From Neptunicella sp048268085 (GTDB lineage: Bacteria > Pseudomonadota > Gammaproteobacteria > Enterobacterales > Alteromonadaceae), in assembly GCF_048268085.1 (NCBI RefSeq), contig NZ_JBLWWF010000005.1, positions 62,001-126,000 of the forward strand: a DNA stretch of 64,000 nucleotides. The letters run 5' to 3'. Below the pieces are notes generated by a model. That model made no database searches. It was given only the letters and a program-made list of their open reading frames with translations, and was not told the DNA's origin. Below are positions 54,476 through 63,239 of this stretch, one piece after another. Numbering within the stretch: position 1 is the first letter of the stretch; every line of letters begins with the position of its first letter. A program made the translations under genes and the position numbers.

Positions 54476-55660
54476 TTGAAAAAACTATTAACGCTGTGTA
54501 TGGGGTCACTTCTAAGCGTTGCTCCCGCCATGGCTAACAATAGCTTGTTGGACGACATTAAACAGGCAGCCAGTGACAGCAAAATCGACCTAAATCTACG
54601 TTATCGCTATGAATGGGTCGATCAGGATGGTATTGACGAAGGTGCTGGCGCGTCAACTTTGCGTACCCGTTTAACTTATCAGGCTGGAAGCTTCCGCGGT
54701 TTCAAAGTAAAGCTGGAGGCGGATGATGTCAGTAATATAGGCAACGATTTATACAACAGTACGGTTAATGGTAAAAGCCAATATCCGGTTGTCGCAGACC
54801 CAGTCGGTACCGAACTAAACCAGGCCTTTATCAGCTATGCAACAAACAACCTCATATTTTCTGTGGGCAGGCAACGTATTAATCACAACGATCAACGTTT
54901 TGTCGGCGGGGTGGGGTGGCGTCAGAACGAACAAACTTTTGACGGATACCGGGTCGAATACCATTCCGGAAAAATCAATGCTGACTATGCCTATGTATAT
55001 AACGTCAATCGTATCTTTGGCCCCAACAGCCAAGACGGTGACTTGCCAGGCAGCTTGCATTTGCTTAACACGAGCGTCCAGTTTGATGAAAAGCATAGGC
55101 TAACCGGTTATATATATGATCTGGATTTTGATACTGCGGCAGCGGCGTCTAGCCTCACCCTTGGTGTAACCTACGATGGTAATGTGAGAGGTGTAACACT
55201 GCGTGCGTCCTATGCCCAACAATACGATTCCGGTGATAATCCGGTAAATTACAGCACCAGTTATTACAGTCTGGATACCAGTACCAAACTGGGCTTGATA
55301 ACTTTTGGCGCAGGTTATGAATCGCTTGGAAGTGATAATGGTAAAGGCTTTGCAACCCCCTTGGCTACACTGCATAAATTTCAGGGCTTTACCGATAAAT
55401 TTCTTGCCACCCCTGCCAATGGTGTAAACGATCTGTACTTCAAAGTATCGGGAAAAATGAATAAATTCGGTTTAACTGTTATTTGGCACAACCTGGAAGC
55501 CGAAACAGGCAGTGCAGACTATGGAACCGAAATAGATTTGGTTGCTTCCTACCCATTGGCCGACAAGATAGACTTACTGGTGAAATATGCAAATTACAGT
55601 GCGGATGAACATGCTGGCGATACCTCCAAGCTGTGGACTATGCTCACATTCTCTTTTTGA
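54476..55660 (+). CDS. Outer-membrane porin-like beta barrel (alginate-export-like)
   Basis: The 394-residue product begins with a signal peptide (MKKLLTLCMGSLLSVAPAMA, cleaved after AMA) and continues with beta strands of alternating pattern, ending in Phe (MLTFSF) as outer-membrane proteins do. The strands resemble the alginate-export/Alg-E-like porin fold (LNLRYRYEWVDQDG, LRTRLTYQAGS, FSVGRQRINHNDQRF). The start is a TTG with GAGGA 7 bp ahead; no closer ATG fits. It is followed by a strong terminator. A role in nitrate or other anion passage is possible but not shown. Confidence 0.82.
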   Translation: MKKLLTLCMGSLLSVAPAMANNSLLDDIKQAASDSKIDLNLRYRYEWVDQDGIDEGAGASTLRTRLTYQAGSFRGFKVKLEADDVSNIGNDLYNSTVNGKSQYPVVADPVGTELNQAFISYATNNLIFSVGRQRINHNDQRFVGGVGWRQNEQTFDGYRVEYHSGKINADYAYVYNVNRIFGPNSQDGDLPGSLHLLNTSVQFDEKHRLTGYIYDLDFDTAAAASSLTLGVTYDGNVRGVTLRASYAQQYDSGDNPVNYSTSYYSLDTSTKLGLITFGAGYESLGSDNGKGFATPLATLHKFQGFTDKFLATPANGVNDLYFKVSGKMNKFGLTVIWHNLEAETGSADYGTEIDLVASYPLADKIDLLVKYANYSADEHAGDTSKLWTMLTFSF

Positions 55661-55678
55661 CTGCTCACTCACAGTCAT

Positions 55679-55705
55679 AGCCGATTCATTAGGATCGGCT
55701 TTTTT
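55679..55705 (+). terminator. Intrinsic terminator of the porin gene
   Basis: AGCCGAT and ATCGGCT form a 7-bp stem with an 8-nt loop, followed by a run of T residues. It lies 18 bp after the porin stop codon and separates it from the moaA leader. Confidence 0.9.
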
Positions 55706-55749
55706 ATTCGGGAATGGGTGATATGACCAAGATAAAGCATTCTGCGCTA

Positions 55750-55765
55750 TATCCCCAAAGGGGTA
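55750..55765. promoter_or_regulatory. NarL/NarP-type palindrome ahead of the moaA leader
   Basis: TATCCCCAAAGGGGTA has the 7-2-7 layout; the right arm is a perfect TACCCCT heptamer (55759-55765 on the minus strand), the left has two mismatches. It lies about 60-75 bp before the Moco riboswitch, where a promoter would be expected, so nitrate may raise Moco synthesis. Confidence 0.45.
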
Positions 55766-55824
55766 TCCCTTAAGCTCAATTACATAAACTACCTACTTGA
55801 ACCACAATAGCTCATAGCTAACAA

Positions 55825-55935
55825 ACTCCGAGCCTGTTCGCCTAAGCCGTAGCGTATGGTAAACAGGCCGTGGCTATTGCCACCGGGCCGAACTGAGAAA
55901 TCTAACGGCCTCCCGGACACGTAATACGTGTACTT
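55825..55935 (+). ncRNA. Moco (molybdenum cofactor) riboswitch
   Basis: The moaA leader contains the pattern of the Moco RNA motif: CUCCGAGCC, then CCUAAGCC, GGUAAACAGGCCG, a GUGGC-UAUU-GCCAC hairpin (55870-55883), GGGCCG pairing with CGGCC, the GCCUCCCGGACAC segment and an ACACGU-AAU-ACGUGU hairpin. Its end is about 20 bp before the moaA ATG (55956). Such elements bind Moco and lower expression of Moco synthesis genes; here it should control the moaA-mobA-moaBCDE operon. Edges are approximate. Confidence 0.85.
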
Positions 55936-55955
55936 TTGGAAAGGTGTTTAATCTG

Positions 55956-56927
55956 ATGTTACAAGATACTTTTGGTCGACATTTTCATTACCTGCGTTTG
56001 TCAGTCACTGATATGTGCAATTTTCGCTGCAATTATTGTCTGCCGGATGGTATCGACTGCGATCAGTCTAAAGATTATTTAACGTTAAATGAAATCAAAA
56101 CTCTGGTAGCTGCATTTGCCCACATGGGGACCAGTAAAATCCGTATTACCGGGGGCGAGCCAGCTTTGCGGAAAGATCTTACCGAGATCATCCATATCTG
56201 CCAACAGACACCAGGTATTGAACAAATTGCTCTGACCACAAACGGCTTTAACCTAGACCGGAAAATTAAGGATTTTGTCGCAGCCGGATTAACCGCTGTT
56301 AACGTTAGTGCAGATAGTCTTGATCCGCGAATGTTTGCTGACATTACAGGCAAAAATATGCTGGAACGCGTAATGTGTGGTGTCGATGCCGCCATCGCAA
56401 CAGGATTAACCAAAGTCAAATTAAATACCGTGTTACTGCGCCAGTACAATACGCAGGAGTTTGATCTTTTCCTTAGCTATTTAAAAAACCATCCTGTCAC
56501 CTGGCGCTTTATCGAATTGATGCAAACCGGAGACAATGCAAATTTCTTTAGTCGAAATCATGTGGCGGGAGAAACACTTCGTCAACAATTAGTTGCTGAT
56601 GGTTGGGAAAGGATTGTCCGCGACAAACAAGCCGGACCAGCACTGGAATATCGCCATGAAGATTATCAAGGTCAAGTGGGCTTGATCATGCCTTACAGCA
56701 AAGATTTTTGTCAGAGTTGTAATCGTTTGCGTGTGTCCTCACATGGAAATGTGCATCTTTGTTTGTTTGCGGAACAAGGGTTTTCGATTCGGCCATATTT
56801 ACAACAAGGCGATATTCAAGCTACTTGTGATGCCGTACAGACACTAATGAAAGCCAAACTGGCCAGTCATTCTCTACAGCAAGGTTTTACCGGCGCAACC
56901 CGCCAGTTGGCGATGTTGGGAGGGTAA
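55956..56927 (+). CDS. moaA: GTP 3',8-cyclase MoaA (radical SAM)
   Basis: This enzyme of 323 residues starts molybdopterin synthesis by rearranging GTP. The N-terminal cluster motif is CNFRCNYC near residue 21, and the C-terminal cluster lies in FCQSCNRLRVSSHGNVHLCL; the C-terminus ends in the Gly-Gly needed for activity (MLGG). A GTG four codons upstream is an alternative start; the ATG is preferred because family members begin MLQDTFGR. It heads a six-gene operon after the riboswitch. Confidence 0.95.
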   Translation: MLQDTFGRHFHYLRLSVTDMCNFRCNYCLPDGIDCDQSKDYLTLNEIKTLVAAFAHMGTSKIRITGGEPALRKDLTEIIHICQQTPGIEQIALTTNGFNLDRKIKDFVAAGLTAVNVSADSLDPRMFADITGKNMLERVMCGVDAAIATGLTKVKLNTVLLRQYNTQEFDLFLSYLKNHPVTWRFIELMQTGDNANFFSRNHVAGETLRQQLVADGWERIVRDKQAGPALEYRHEDYQGQVGLIMPYSKDFCQSCNRLRVSSHGNVHLCLFAEQGFSIRPYLQQGDIQATCDAVQTLMKAKLASHSLQQGFTGATRQLAMLGG

Positions 56928-56928
56928 T

Positions 56929-57495
56929 ATGCTTTGTTTCAACGGCCTGGTATTAGCAGGCGGTAAATCGTCCCGTATGGGGCAGGACAAAGCAATGCTC
57001 AGAGTGAATAACGAAACGTTATTGATGCGTTGTCGGCGTATTTTAATCGAAACTGGTGCCAAACAGGTAATGATTAGCCGCAATGATGGTAATCCACAAC
57101 ACATTGTTGACACTTTTATGGGCAAAGGTCCACTAGGCGGTATTCATGCAGCAATAGAGCAAACCAGTACATTACCTCTGTTAGTGCTTCCGGTCGATTT
57201 ACCTTTGGTTAGTTCTCAAATGCTAAATAAACTGGTTGAAGAAGGTTTCAATCAACAGACATCATGTCGCTATGAAAAACACAATTTACCCGTATTTATT
57301 TTTCGACCAGCAGAACTACTGACATCGCTATACCATACCCTGATCACAGATCAGGATTTATCTGTAGGGCGTTTTTTCGCGGGTTTCCCAATACAAAACC
57401 TACCGTTAAAAAACCCGAATGCCTTAACCAATACTAATACGCTTGCCGAATGGCAGGCTAGTCAGACTGAATCCATTATAGAGAATATGCTATGA
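56929..57495 (+). CDS. mobA: Molybdenum cofactor guanylyltransferase MobA
   Basis: This 188-residue nucleotidyltransferase adds GMP to Moco to form the MGD form that NarG needs. The loop LAGGKSSRMGQDKAML lies at residues 6-21, and DLPLV and KGPLGGIHAAIEQ follow. It starts 1 bp after moaA. In this operon, MobA sits between moaA and moaB, which is consistent with nitrate reductase use of bis-MGD. Confidence 0.92.
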   Translation: MLCFNGLVLAGGKSSRMGQDKAMLRVNNETLLMRCRRILIETGAKQVMISRNDGNPQHIVDTFMGKGPLGGIHAAIEQTSTLPLLVLPVDLPLVSSQMLNKLVEEGFNQQTSCRYEKHNLPVFIFRPAELLTSLYHTLITDQDLSVGRFFAGFPIQNLPLKNPNALTNTNTLAEWQASQTESIIENML

Positions 57496-58034
57496 GTCAT
57501 GCAGCCAAACAATTCGTGCCATTAAATATTGCCGTTATAACAGTATCGGATACTCGCACCGAAGCCAATGATACTTCAGGTGACTATCTATGCAATTGTG
57601 CCAATGAGGCCGGCCACAATATTATGGATAAAGATATAGTGATTGACGATATCTATCAGATCCGCGCATTGGCATCCAGGCATATAGCCGATCCACAGGT
57701 TCAGGCTATTCTGATCACCGGTGGCACTGGCTTTACCGAGCGCGATTCCACTCCCGAAGCCATATTGCCATTATTTGACAAGCAGGTAGAAGGATTTGGC
57801 GAGTTGTTCCGTTATATTTCCTATCAGGAAATCGGTACCTCAACCATCCAGTCCCGGGCGGTGGCGGGTTTGGCAAATGGCACCATTATCTTTTGTCTTC
57901 CGGGCAGTCCCGGTGCTTGTGGCACAGCCTGGAAAGGGATTATCTGCGCCCAGTTAGATGGCCAACAAGGCCCTTGCAATTTTGTTCCCCATCTTAAACG
58001 CACTCAATTAGAACAATGCAAAAGCCGGGCATGA
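57492..58034 (+). CDS. moaB: Molybdenum cofactor biosynthesis protein MoaB (MogA-like adenylyltransferase)
   Basis: The 180-residue product has the MoCF/MogA fold: VITVSDTRTEANDTSGDYL near the start, then ILITGGTGFTERDSTPEAI and CLPGSPGACGTAWKGI. MoaB/MogA adenylates molybdopterin before metal insertion. It overlaps mobA by 4 bp and moaC by 4 bp, as expected in an operon. Sequence alone does not cleanly separate MoaB from Mog. Confidence 0.9.
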   Translation: MSHAAKQFVPLNIAVITVSDTRTEANDTSGDYLCNCANEAGHNIMDKDIVIDDIYQIRALASRHIADPQVQAILITGGTGFTERDSTPEAILPLFDKQVEGFGELFRYISYQEIGTSTIQSRAVAGLANGTIIFCLPGSPGACGTAWKGIICAQLDGQQGPCNFVPHLKRTQLEQCKSRA

Positions 58035-58519
58035 GTATGAACAGTTTTACTCATTTGGATCAGCAAGGTCACGCGAATATGGTGGATATTACTACTAAGG
58101 CGGTGACACAACGCAAAGCCATTGCGCGGGGGTTCATACGGATGCAAACCTCAACACTTTCCAATATCAGGGAGCAACAGCTAATCAAAGGGGATGTTAT
58201 TGCTACGGCACATATCGCTGCTATTCAGGGCGCCAAACGTTGTGCGGATTTAATTCCACTTTGTCATCCATTGATGCTCAGTAGAGTATCGGTGGAATTT
58301 GAACTGGATGACACAAATTCCCGTATCTGGATTTATGCCACCTGCAAAGTGCATGGGAATACAGGAGTGGAAATGGAAGCGCTGACCGCCGTCAGTGTAG
58401 CAGCACTAACGTTGTTTGATATGTGTAAAGCCGTTGATAAAACTCTGCAGATTGGCGGTATTCAGGTACAGGCCAAGTATGGAGGAAAAAATGGTGATTG
58501 GGAGCGAGAAGATGCTTGA
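58031..58519 (+). CDS. moaC: Cyclic pyranopterin monophosphate synthase MoaC
   Basis: The 162-residue enzyme converts the MoaA product to cyclic pyranopterin monophosphate. It has the family motifs GHANMVDITTKAVTQRKAIA, KRCADLIPLCHPL and GVEMEALTAVSVAALTLFD. The ATG at 58031 overlaps the moaB stop (ATGA); upstream and downstream ATGs at 58016 and 58037 are alternatives. It continues the moa operon. Confidence 0.93.
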   Translation: MSMNSFTHLDQQGHANMVDITTKAVTQRKAIARGFIRMQTSTLSNIREQQLIKGDVIATAHIAAIQGAKRCADLIPLCHPLMLSRVSVEFELDDTNSRIWIYATCKVHGNTGVEMEALTAVSVAALTLFDMCKAVDKTLQIGGIQVQAKYGGKNGDWEREDA

Positions 58520-58757
58520 AATACGATTTTTTGCCATGTTCAGGGAGCGCCTGAAATGTGACGGCCTACGCCTTGAATACGAGGGACAGCATGATGTAGG
58601 GCAGTTGAAAATATTATTAGCGTCTCGAGGGGGCGACTGGGAAGTTCTTGGTGGACACAACGTGCTGGCCGCAGTCAATCAAACCCTGTGCGGTGAAAAA
58701 CAGCGTATTCATGATGGTGATGAAATTGCGTTCTTTCCTCCTGTAACCGGAGGCTAA
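58512..58757 (+). CDS. moaD: Molybdopterin synthase small subunit MoaD
   Basis: This 81-residue ubiquitin-like protein carries the sulfur to molybdopterin. It starts at 58512 (GAGCGAGAAG ahead, MLEIRFFAMFRERLK) and ends with the conserved PPVTGG, whose last Gly is adenylated by MoeB. The longer open frame upstream overlaps moaC and is not part of the gene. It overlaps moaC by 8 bp and precedes moaE by 1 bp. Confidence 0.93.
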   Translation: MLEIRFFAMFRERLKCDGLRLEYEGQHDVGQLKILLASRGGDWEVLGGHNVLAAVNQTLCGEKQRIHDGDEIAFFPPVTGG

Positions 58758-58758
58758 C

Positions 58759-59205
58759 ATGATAAGCATCCAGATTGCCGACTTCGATGTAGGTGGTGAA
58801 TACCAGGCATTAAAAAAAGCAGCTGACGGCGATGGTGCGATTGTCATCTTTACCGGAGTCGTAAGAGATCTATGTAGCCTTGGCAGCGTCAACGGCGTCA
58901 ATCTGGAACACTATCCGGGTATGGCCGAGAAATCTCTGATGGAAATCTGTAGCCAAGCCCGCCAGCGCTGGTCATTAGGCCAACTGCGGATCATCCACCG
59001 GGTTGGCGAACTAATGGCCAATGAACAAATTGTTTTTGTTGGTGTAACTAGCAAACATCGCCGCGATGCCTTTGATGCTTGCGAATTTCTGATGGATTAT
59101 TTAAAAACCCGTGCTCCAATATGGAAGAAAGAGCTTACCAGTCAAGGAGGTGTGTGGGTGGAAGCAAAAGCTTTAGATGATGACTATGCTGCTCGTTGGA
59201 AATAA
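58759..59205 (+). CDS. moaE: Molybdopterin synthase large subunit MoaE
   Basis: This 148-residue catalytic subunit pairs with MoaD to convert cyclic pyranopterin monophosphate to molybdopterin. It has the usual DGAIVIFTGVVRDL start of the core, LEHYPGMAEKSLMEI, RIIHRVGELMANEQIVFVGV and the LKTRAPIWKKEL lysine segment near the end. It is the last gene of the moa operon; the following gap (59206-59542) shows no clear terminator. Confidence 0.94.
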   Translation: MISIQIADFDVGGEYQALKKAADGDGAIVIFTGVVRDLCSLGSVNGVNLEHYPGMAEKSLMEICSQARQRWSLGQLRIIHRVGELMANEQIVFVGVTSKHRRDAFDACEFLMDYLKTRAPIWKKELTSQGGVWVEAKALDDDYAARWK

Positions 59206-59542
59206 TTTTTTATAAAAATTAGAAACAGATAGATAAACATATTTGCGGATACAGTCCTCTTCACACGGATTTGAGTTATCAGCATGTGGCCTTCGAAAAC
59301 CCTGAATAGAATCTAAGGTAAGCGGAACCTTCTGCAGGACTTTCGCATAACTTTATCTGTTTTCCGCTCATAGGATGGTACATCAATGCCAAAATATTCA
59401 GGAAATTTATGAATATAGCAGGGTGGAGATGAGAACTGACTTCTAGAGGTATCTTGGCTGCAATCTTTTTTGTCTTCATATGTGTTACTTTAGGCGAATT
59501 GTTGTCCGGCCAAATCATTAACGTTCTGTGATTTCCACAATT
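59206..59542. other. Intergenic region; no clear gene
   Basis: A minus-strand frame of 79 codons (59279-59518) is open here, but I see no ribosome site, no family match and no neighbour logic, so it is not called. No strong terminator for moaE was found. The region may hold only the ends of the convergent transcripts from moaE and the CopD-like gene. Confidence 0.4.
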
Positions 59543-59986
59543 TTAATATAACCAACCGGTACGAAAAGACACACCGACAAGTACAAACAGTATAGAAAAC
59601 AAGGTAACCGGGATAATATGCCAAGCCATGGTAACCAGGCTTTTTTCTGAAAGCTTGGGTAATACTCGAAGCTTTGCATCCAATGCAAATCCTATCGTTG
59701 CTGCAAGCAGACTGAGTTTGGCCAGAATTCCATTTGCTAGCGGATTGCTGATATCAAACCACAAGCGAACATCAGGTAGCATGTAATAGGCAAGTAGCAA
59801 GCCGGTAACTATCTGGACAATCAGTGCGGGCATTCCGATCTTCTCATAGGCAGATTCAAAATTAAGCAACATCATGGGTGAGCATGTCCTGAGCACTTTC
59901 GGCAATATTACTGTGGCAAGCACAATATGCCCGCCAGTCCAGATGGTTGCCGCCAGAATATGTAATACCAACAATACGTCGTACAT
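59543..59986 (-). CDS. CopD-like/haem-binding membrane protein
   Basis: This 147-residue protein has four membrane segments with His residues at conserved places (VLHILAATIWTGGHIVLATV, MAWHIIPVTLFSILFVLVGV), as in CopD and related four-helix haem or copper proteins. The family is broad and the function here is unknown. It is transcribed toward moaE and follows moeA by 36 bp on the same strand, so it may be in the moeA operon. Confidence 0.7.
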   Translation of the reverse strand: MYDVLLVLHILAATIWTGGHIVLATVILPKVLRTCSPMMLLNFESAYEKIGMPALIVQIVTGLLLAYYMLPDVRLWFDISNPLANGILAKLSLLAATIGFALDAKLRVLPKLSEKSLVTMAWHIIPVTLFSILFVLVGVSFRTGWLY

Positions 59987-60022
59987 TGTTACTCACCGGC
60001 CCGTTTAGTCCAAAACGATGTT

Positions 60023-61264
60023 TTAGACTGCACTTAGCAAACTATCAAATAATTCAATAATGACGTTTTCCCCTTCAGCCACATGGCCACGTTCGTTTTC
60101 CAGTACCACATAGCAGTTGGCCTGGTAAAAAGAAGATAACACCCCGGAACTTTGGTTGGATAACGGACTGACGCTTAGATTGCCTTGATTATCCTTCACG
60201 TAAATACCACGTTGAAAATCAGTACGACCGGGGCGCTTTCTAAATGATTCAGATGCTTTGGCTTTAAGCCGCGTTCTCTGGGTAGGTATTTTACCGCTGA
60301 GCAATTGCAAGCTGGGTAACGCAATTTGGTGAAAGGTCACCATTGACGATACTGGATTGCCAGGCAAACCAAAAAAATAGCTGTTGGGTAAACGGCCAAA
60401 GGCCAACGGTTTTCCGGGTTTAATCGCCAACTTCCAAAAAGCAATATCACCCAATTCTTCCAGTATTTCGCGAGTAAAGTCGGCTTCACCTACCGAAACT
60501 CCTCCTGAAGTAATCACCACATCAGCCTGCTGGTCGGCCTGCAAAAATGCGTTACGAATACTGTCAGGACTATCTTCAATAACACCTAAATCGATTACCT
60601 GCATTCCCGCTTGTTGTAACAAAGCCTGCAAGGCGGGGCGATTAGAATCATAAATGCAACCCTCGGGCAGAATTTCACCGGGCTGGTACAACTCGTCGCC
60701 TGTTGAAAAAATCGCTACTTTAACAAATCTAAATACCGGTACATGTATCACACCGATTGAGGCCAGCAAACCGATGTCTACCGGACTGACTTTATGTCCC
60801 TTACTCAATACACTTTGTCCCTGACAAATATCTTCACCACGACGCCGAATCGCTTCTCCCGGTTTGACCCGTGTTTGTATTTGAATCAGGCCATTATCGG
60901 CTAGCGTATTTTCCTGCATGACCACAGCATCGGTACCATGCGGAATACGTGCGCCGGTCATAATTCGTACACACTGTCCTTCTGCAACACTTCCTTGAAA
61001 GGGTTTACCAGCAAAACTTTTACCGATTTGTGCCAGTTTGTGGTGTTTGCCTATATCTTCTATCCGCAACGCATAACCGTCCATGGCCGAGTTGTCATAA
61101 CCAGGCACATCAATAGGGGAACAGATGTCTTCAGCTAATACCCGTCCAACCGACTGAGCTAACGGCAATATTTCAGCATCTGTCAACGGCTGGATAGTTT
61201 GCCAAATTTTTTCCATTGCCAGCTCAATCGGTATCAGGCCAGGCGCATCACAACAACTAACCAT
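60023..61264 (-). CDS. moeA: Molybdopterin molybdotransferase MoeA
   Basis: This 413-residue enzyme inserts molybdate into adenylylated molybdopterin. The motifs are VPGYDNSAMDGYALR near 60, VRIMTGARIPHGTDAVVMQE, IFSTGDELYQPGE, DVVITSGGVSVGEADF and FGLPGNPVSSMVTF. The ATG at 61264 has GAGGTG 7 bp ahead and is preferred to an ATG 12 codons upstream. It is divergent from trhP and precedes the CopD-like gene. Confidence 0.94.
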   Translation of the reverse strand: MVSCCDAPGLIPIELAMEKIWQTIQPLTDAEILPLAQSVGRVLAEDICSPIDVPGYDNSAMDGYALRIEDIGKHHKLAQIGKSFAGKPFQGSVAEGQCVRIMTGARIPHGTDAVVMQENTLADNGLIQIQTRVKPGEAIRRRGEDICQGQSVLSKGHKVSPVDIGLLASIGVIHVPVFRFVKVAIFSTGDELYQPGEILPEGCIYDSNRPALQALLQQAGMQVIDLGVIEDSPDSIRNAFLQADQQADVVITSGGVSVGEADFTREILEELGDIAFWKLAIKPGKPLAFGRLPNSYFFGLPGNPVSSMVTFHQIALPSLQLLSGKIPTQRTRLKAKASESFRKRPGRTDFQRGIYVKDNQGNLSVSPLSNQSSGVLSSFYQANCYVVLENERGHVAEGENVIIELFDSLLSAV

Positions 61265-61431
61265 CGTTATCACCTCACTTTTAAGAAGTTTGTTGTTCAA
61301 ATTATCATTTCTTGAACTCTTACCGTTTCCAAATAGATAAGTATTCCGTTGATTAACTCTGAAAACTGCGGAGTATGAATATCAACTCGAAACAGCTTAA
61401 TAAGCCAATAAATAAAAAGATATTTCATCTA

Positions 61432-61460
61432 AGGGGTAACACCCTATCTCCGAAGTGGTA
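61432..61460. promoter_or_regulatory. NarL heptamer-like pair between moeA and trhP
   Basis: AGGGGTA (61432-61438, a perfect TACCCCT heptamer on the minus strand) and AGTGGTA (61454-61460, one mismatch) lie in the divergent gap 61265-61599. They sit about 170-195 bp from moeA and 140-170 bp from trhP. No other gene or element is supported in the gap. Confidence 0.4.
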
Positions 61461-61599
61461 TCAAAACGACTATTAGATCTGTTGCGAATTTAACCCTGTT
61501 AATTCGCATTATGGTTAAATGAACCAGAATTAAGGTAGATCAATTTCTTAATAATGATGTTCGCTAAAATAACTACTTTGTTCTTTTAGGTGTTACCCT

Positions 61600-62874
61600 A
61601 TGTTTAAACCTGAATTACTTTCACCAGCGGGTAGTTTAAAAGCGATGTGCATGGCATTTGCGTATGGTGCCGATGCTGTATATGCAGGACAACCACGCTA
61701 CAGCCTAAGAGTGCGTAACAATGAATTTAATCTGACAACACTCAAGATAGGTATTAATGAAGCACATAAACTAGGTAAAAAGTTTTATGTCGTCATTAAT
61801 ATTACACCTCACAATAGCAAACTAACTCATTTTATTGACGATATAAACTCAGTCGTTTCACTCCAACCAGATGCCTTCATTGTCTCCGATCCCGGCCTGA
61901 TTTTACTTATGAAGCATCATTTCCCACAAGTCGCGTTACACTTATCTGTGCAAGCCAATACCACTAATTGGGCATCAGTAAAATTTTGGCAAGTACAGGG
62001 AATTGAACGCGTTATTTTATCCCGAGAATTATCGATTGAAGAAATAGCTGAAATACGCCGTCATGTTCCTTCTATGCCAATAGAAGTGTTTGTACATGGT
62101 GCACTATGCATGGCATATTCAGGGCGCTGTTTGTTATCCGGCTATATTAACAGACGAGATCCCAATCAAGGCGCCTGTACAAATGCTTGTCGCTGGTCAT
62201 ATCAGGTATACGACTCGGTAACAGACGATGTAGGGCAGTACCACCCCAGAGAAACGCCCGTATTGCTTTCAGAGCAAGCCAAACCTGATGACTTAATGAC
62301 ATTGGATGAAGACATGCATGGTAGCTATATACTTAATTCCAAAGATTTGCGAGCAGTTGAACACATTGCTTCATTAACCAAAATAGGTGTTCACTCACTG
62401 AAGATCGAGGGACGCACCAAATCTCCCTATTATGTTGCACGCACTGCGCAAGTTTATCGACGAGCAATAGATGATGCTGTAGTTGGGAAAGCATTTGACT
62501 CAAATCTGTTAACCGAGTTGAACGGAATGGCTAGTCGTGGTTTTACAGATGGATTTTTACGGCGCCATGTACCTCAGAGTACGCAAAATTATTCTGAAAA
62601 TCATCGTTTTGGCCAGCAATTGCTGGTTGGCGAATTCATTGGAGAACAAGATGCTAGAAATTATGCAGTGTTAGATGTAAAGAACTGTTTCTCAACGGGC
62701 GACATGTTGATCTTAATGACCCCTAATGGGAATCATAATTTCAAACTCAATACACTCAAAGATATACATCACCGAGATATTGATCGGGCTCCGGGTTCAG
62801 GTTATCAGGTGAAAGTAAAACTACCTTTAAAAACAAATTTACGTTTTGCGATGTTATTAAAAAAGGTGGAATAA
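61600..62874 (+). CDS. trhP: tRNA 5-hydroxyuridine synthesis protein TrhP (YegQ-like U32 family)
   Basis: This 424-residue U32-family protein is larger than UbiU/UbiV and matches the YegQ/TrhP type: PELLSPAGSLKAMCMAFAYG start, VHGALCMAYSGRCLLSGY, GACTNACRW and LKIEGRTKSPYYVART, with four Cys for a 4Fe-4S cluster, plus a C-terminal beta domain. TrhP makes ho5U34 in tRNA by an oxygen-independent route. AGGTG lies 8 bp before the ATG. A small ferredoxin follows 5 bp later. Confidence 0.9.
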   Translation: MFKPELLSPAGSLKAMCMAFAYGADAVYAGQPRYSLRVRNNEFNLTTLKIGINEAHKLGKKFYVVINITPHNSKLTHFIDDINSVVSLQPDAFIVSDPGLILLMKHHFPQVALHLSVQANTTNWASVKFWQVQGIERVILSRELSIEEIAEIRRHVPSMPIEVFVHGALCMAYSGRCLLSGYINRRDPNQGACTNACRWSYQVYDSVTDDVGQYHPRETPVLLSEQAKPDDLMTLDEDMHGSYILNSKDLRAVEHIASLTKIGVHSLKIEGRTKSPYYVARTAQVYRRAIDDAVVGKAFDSNLLTELNGMASRGFTDGFLRRHVPQSTQNYSENHRFGQQLLVGEFIGEQDARNYAVLDVKNCFSTGDMLILMTPNGNHNFKLNTLKDIHHRDIDRAPGSGYQVKVKLPLKTNLRFAMLLKKVE

Positions 62875-62879
62875 AAATA

Positions 62880-63077
62880 GTGGTGGCGTTTATTGGAAGT
62901 GCTTGTATAAATTGTGATATGTGCGTGCCTGAGTGCCCTAATGACGCCATCGATATGGGCGTCAACCACTACAAGGTATTTAATGATCTTTGTACAGAGT
63001 GTGCCGGATTTTATAATGACCCCGCATGCATCAAAGTCTGTCCTATTGATTGCATTGATATAATTGCCAATCCATAA
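62880..63077 (+). CDS. YfhL-like 2[4Fe-4S] ferredoxin
   Basis: This 65-residue ferredoxin has two clusters: CINCDMCVPECPNDAI near the start and CTECAGFYNDPACIKVCPIDC, where a spacer widens the second motif, the Alvin-type/YfhL signature. The start is a GTG. It lies 5 bp after trhP, so it is likely co-expressed and may supply electrons for the tRNA hydroxylation. That link is inferred from position. Confidence 0.88.
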   Translation: MVAFIGSACINCDMCVPECPNDAIDMGVNHYKVFNDLCTECAGFYNDPACIKVCPIDCIDIIANP

Positions 63078-63239
63078 GCCCCCAAAGAAGCTAATGAAAC
63101 GCATATTCTTGTTCTCTCTTGCTCAACCGGGCTACCTAACAGGGGGTATTATCTGACTAAAAACTTGCCTCTTCCTATATATTTTACTTAGTAAATTGTC
63201 GGCTTATATTAAGACGTAAATATTACGCGGGAGCCGCAT

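Noticed and set aside
58416..58511. N-terminal extension of moaD
   Set aside because: It lies inside moaC in another frame; the ATG at 58512 gives a normal 81-residue MoaD.
59279..59518. 79-codon minus-strand frame after moaE
   Set aside because: No ribosome site, no recognisable family and no contextual support; could be a chance frame or a decayed gene.
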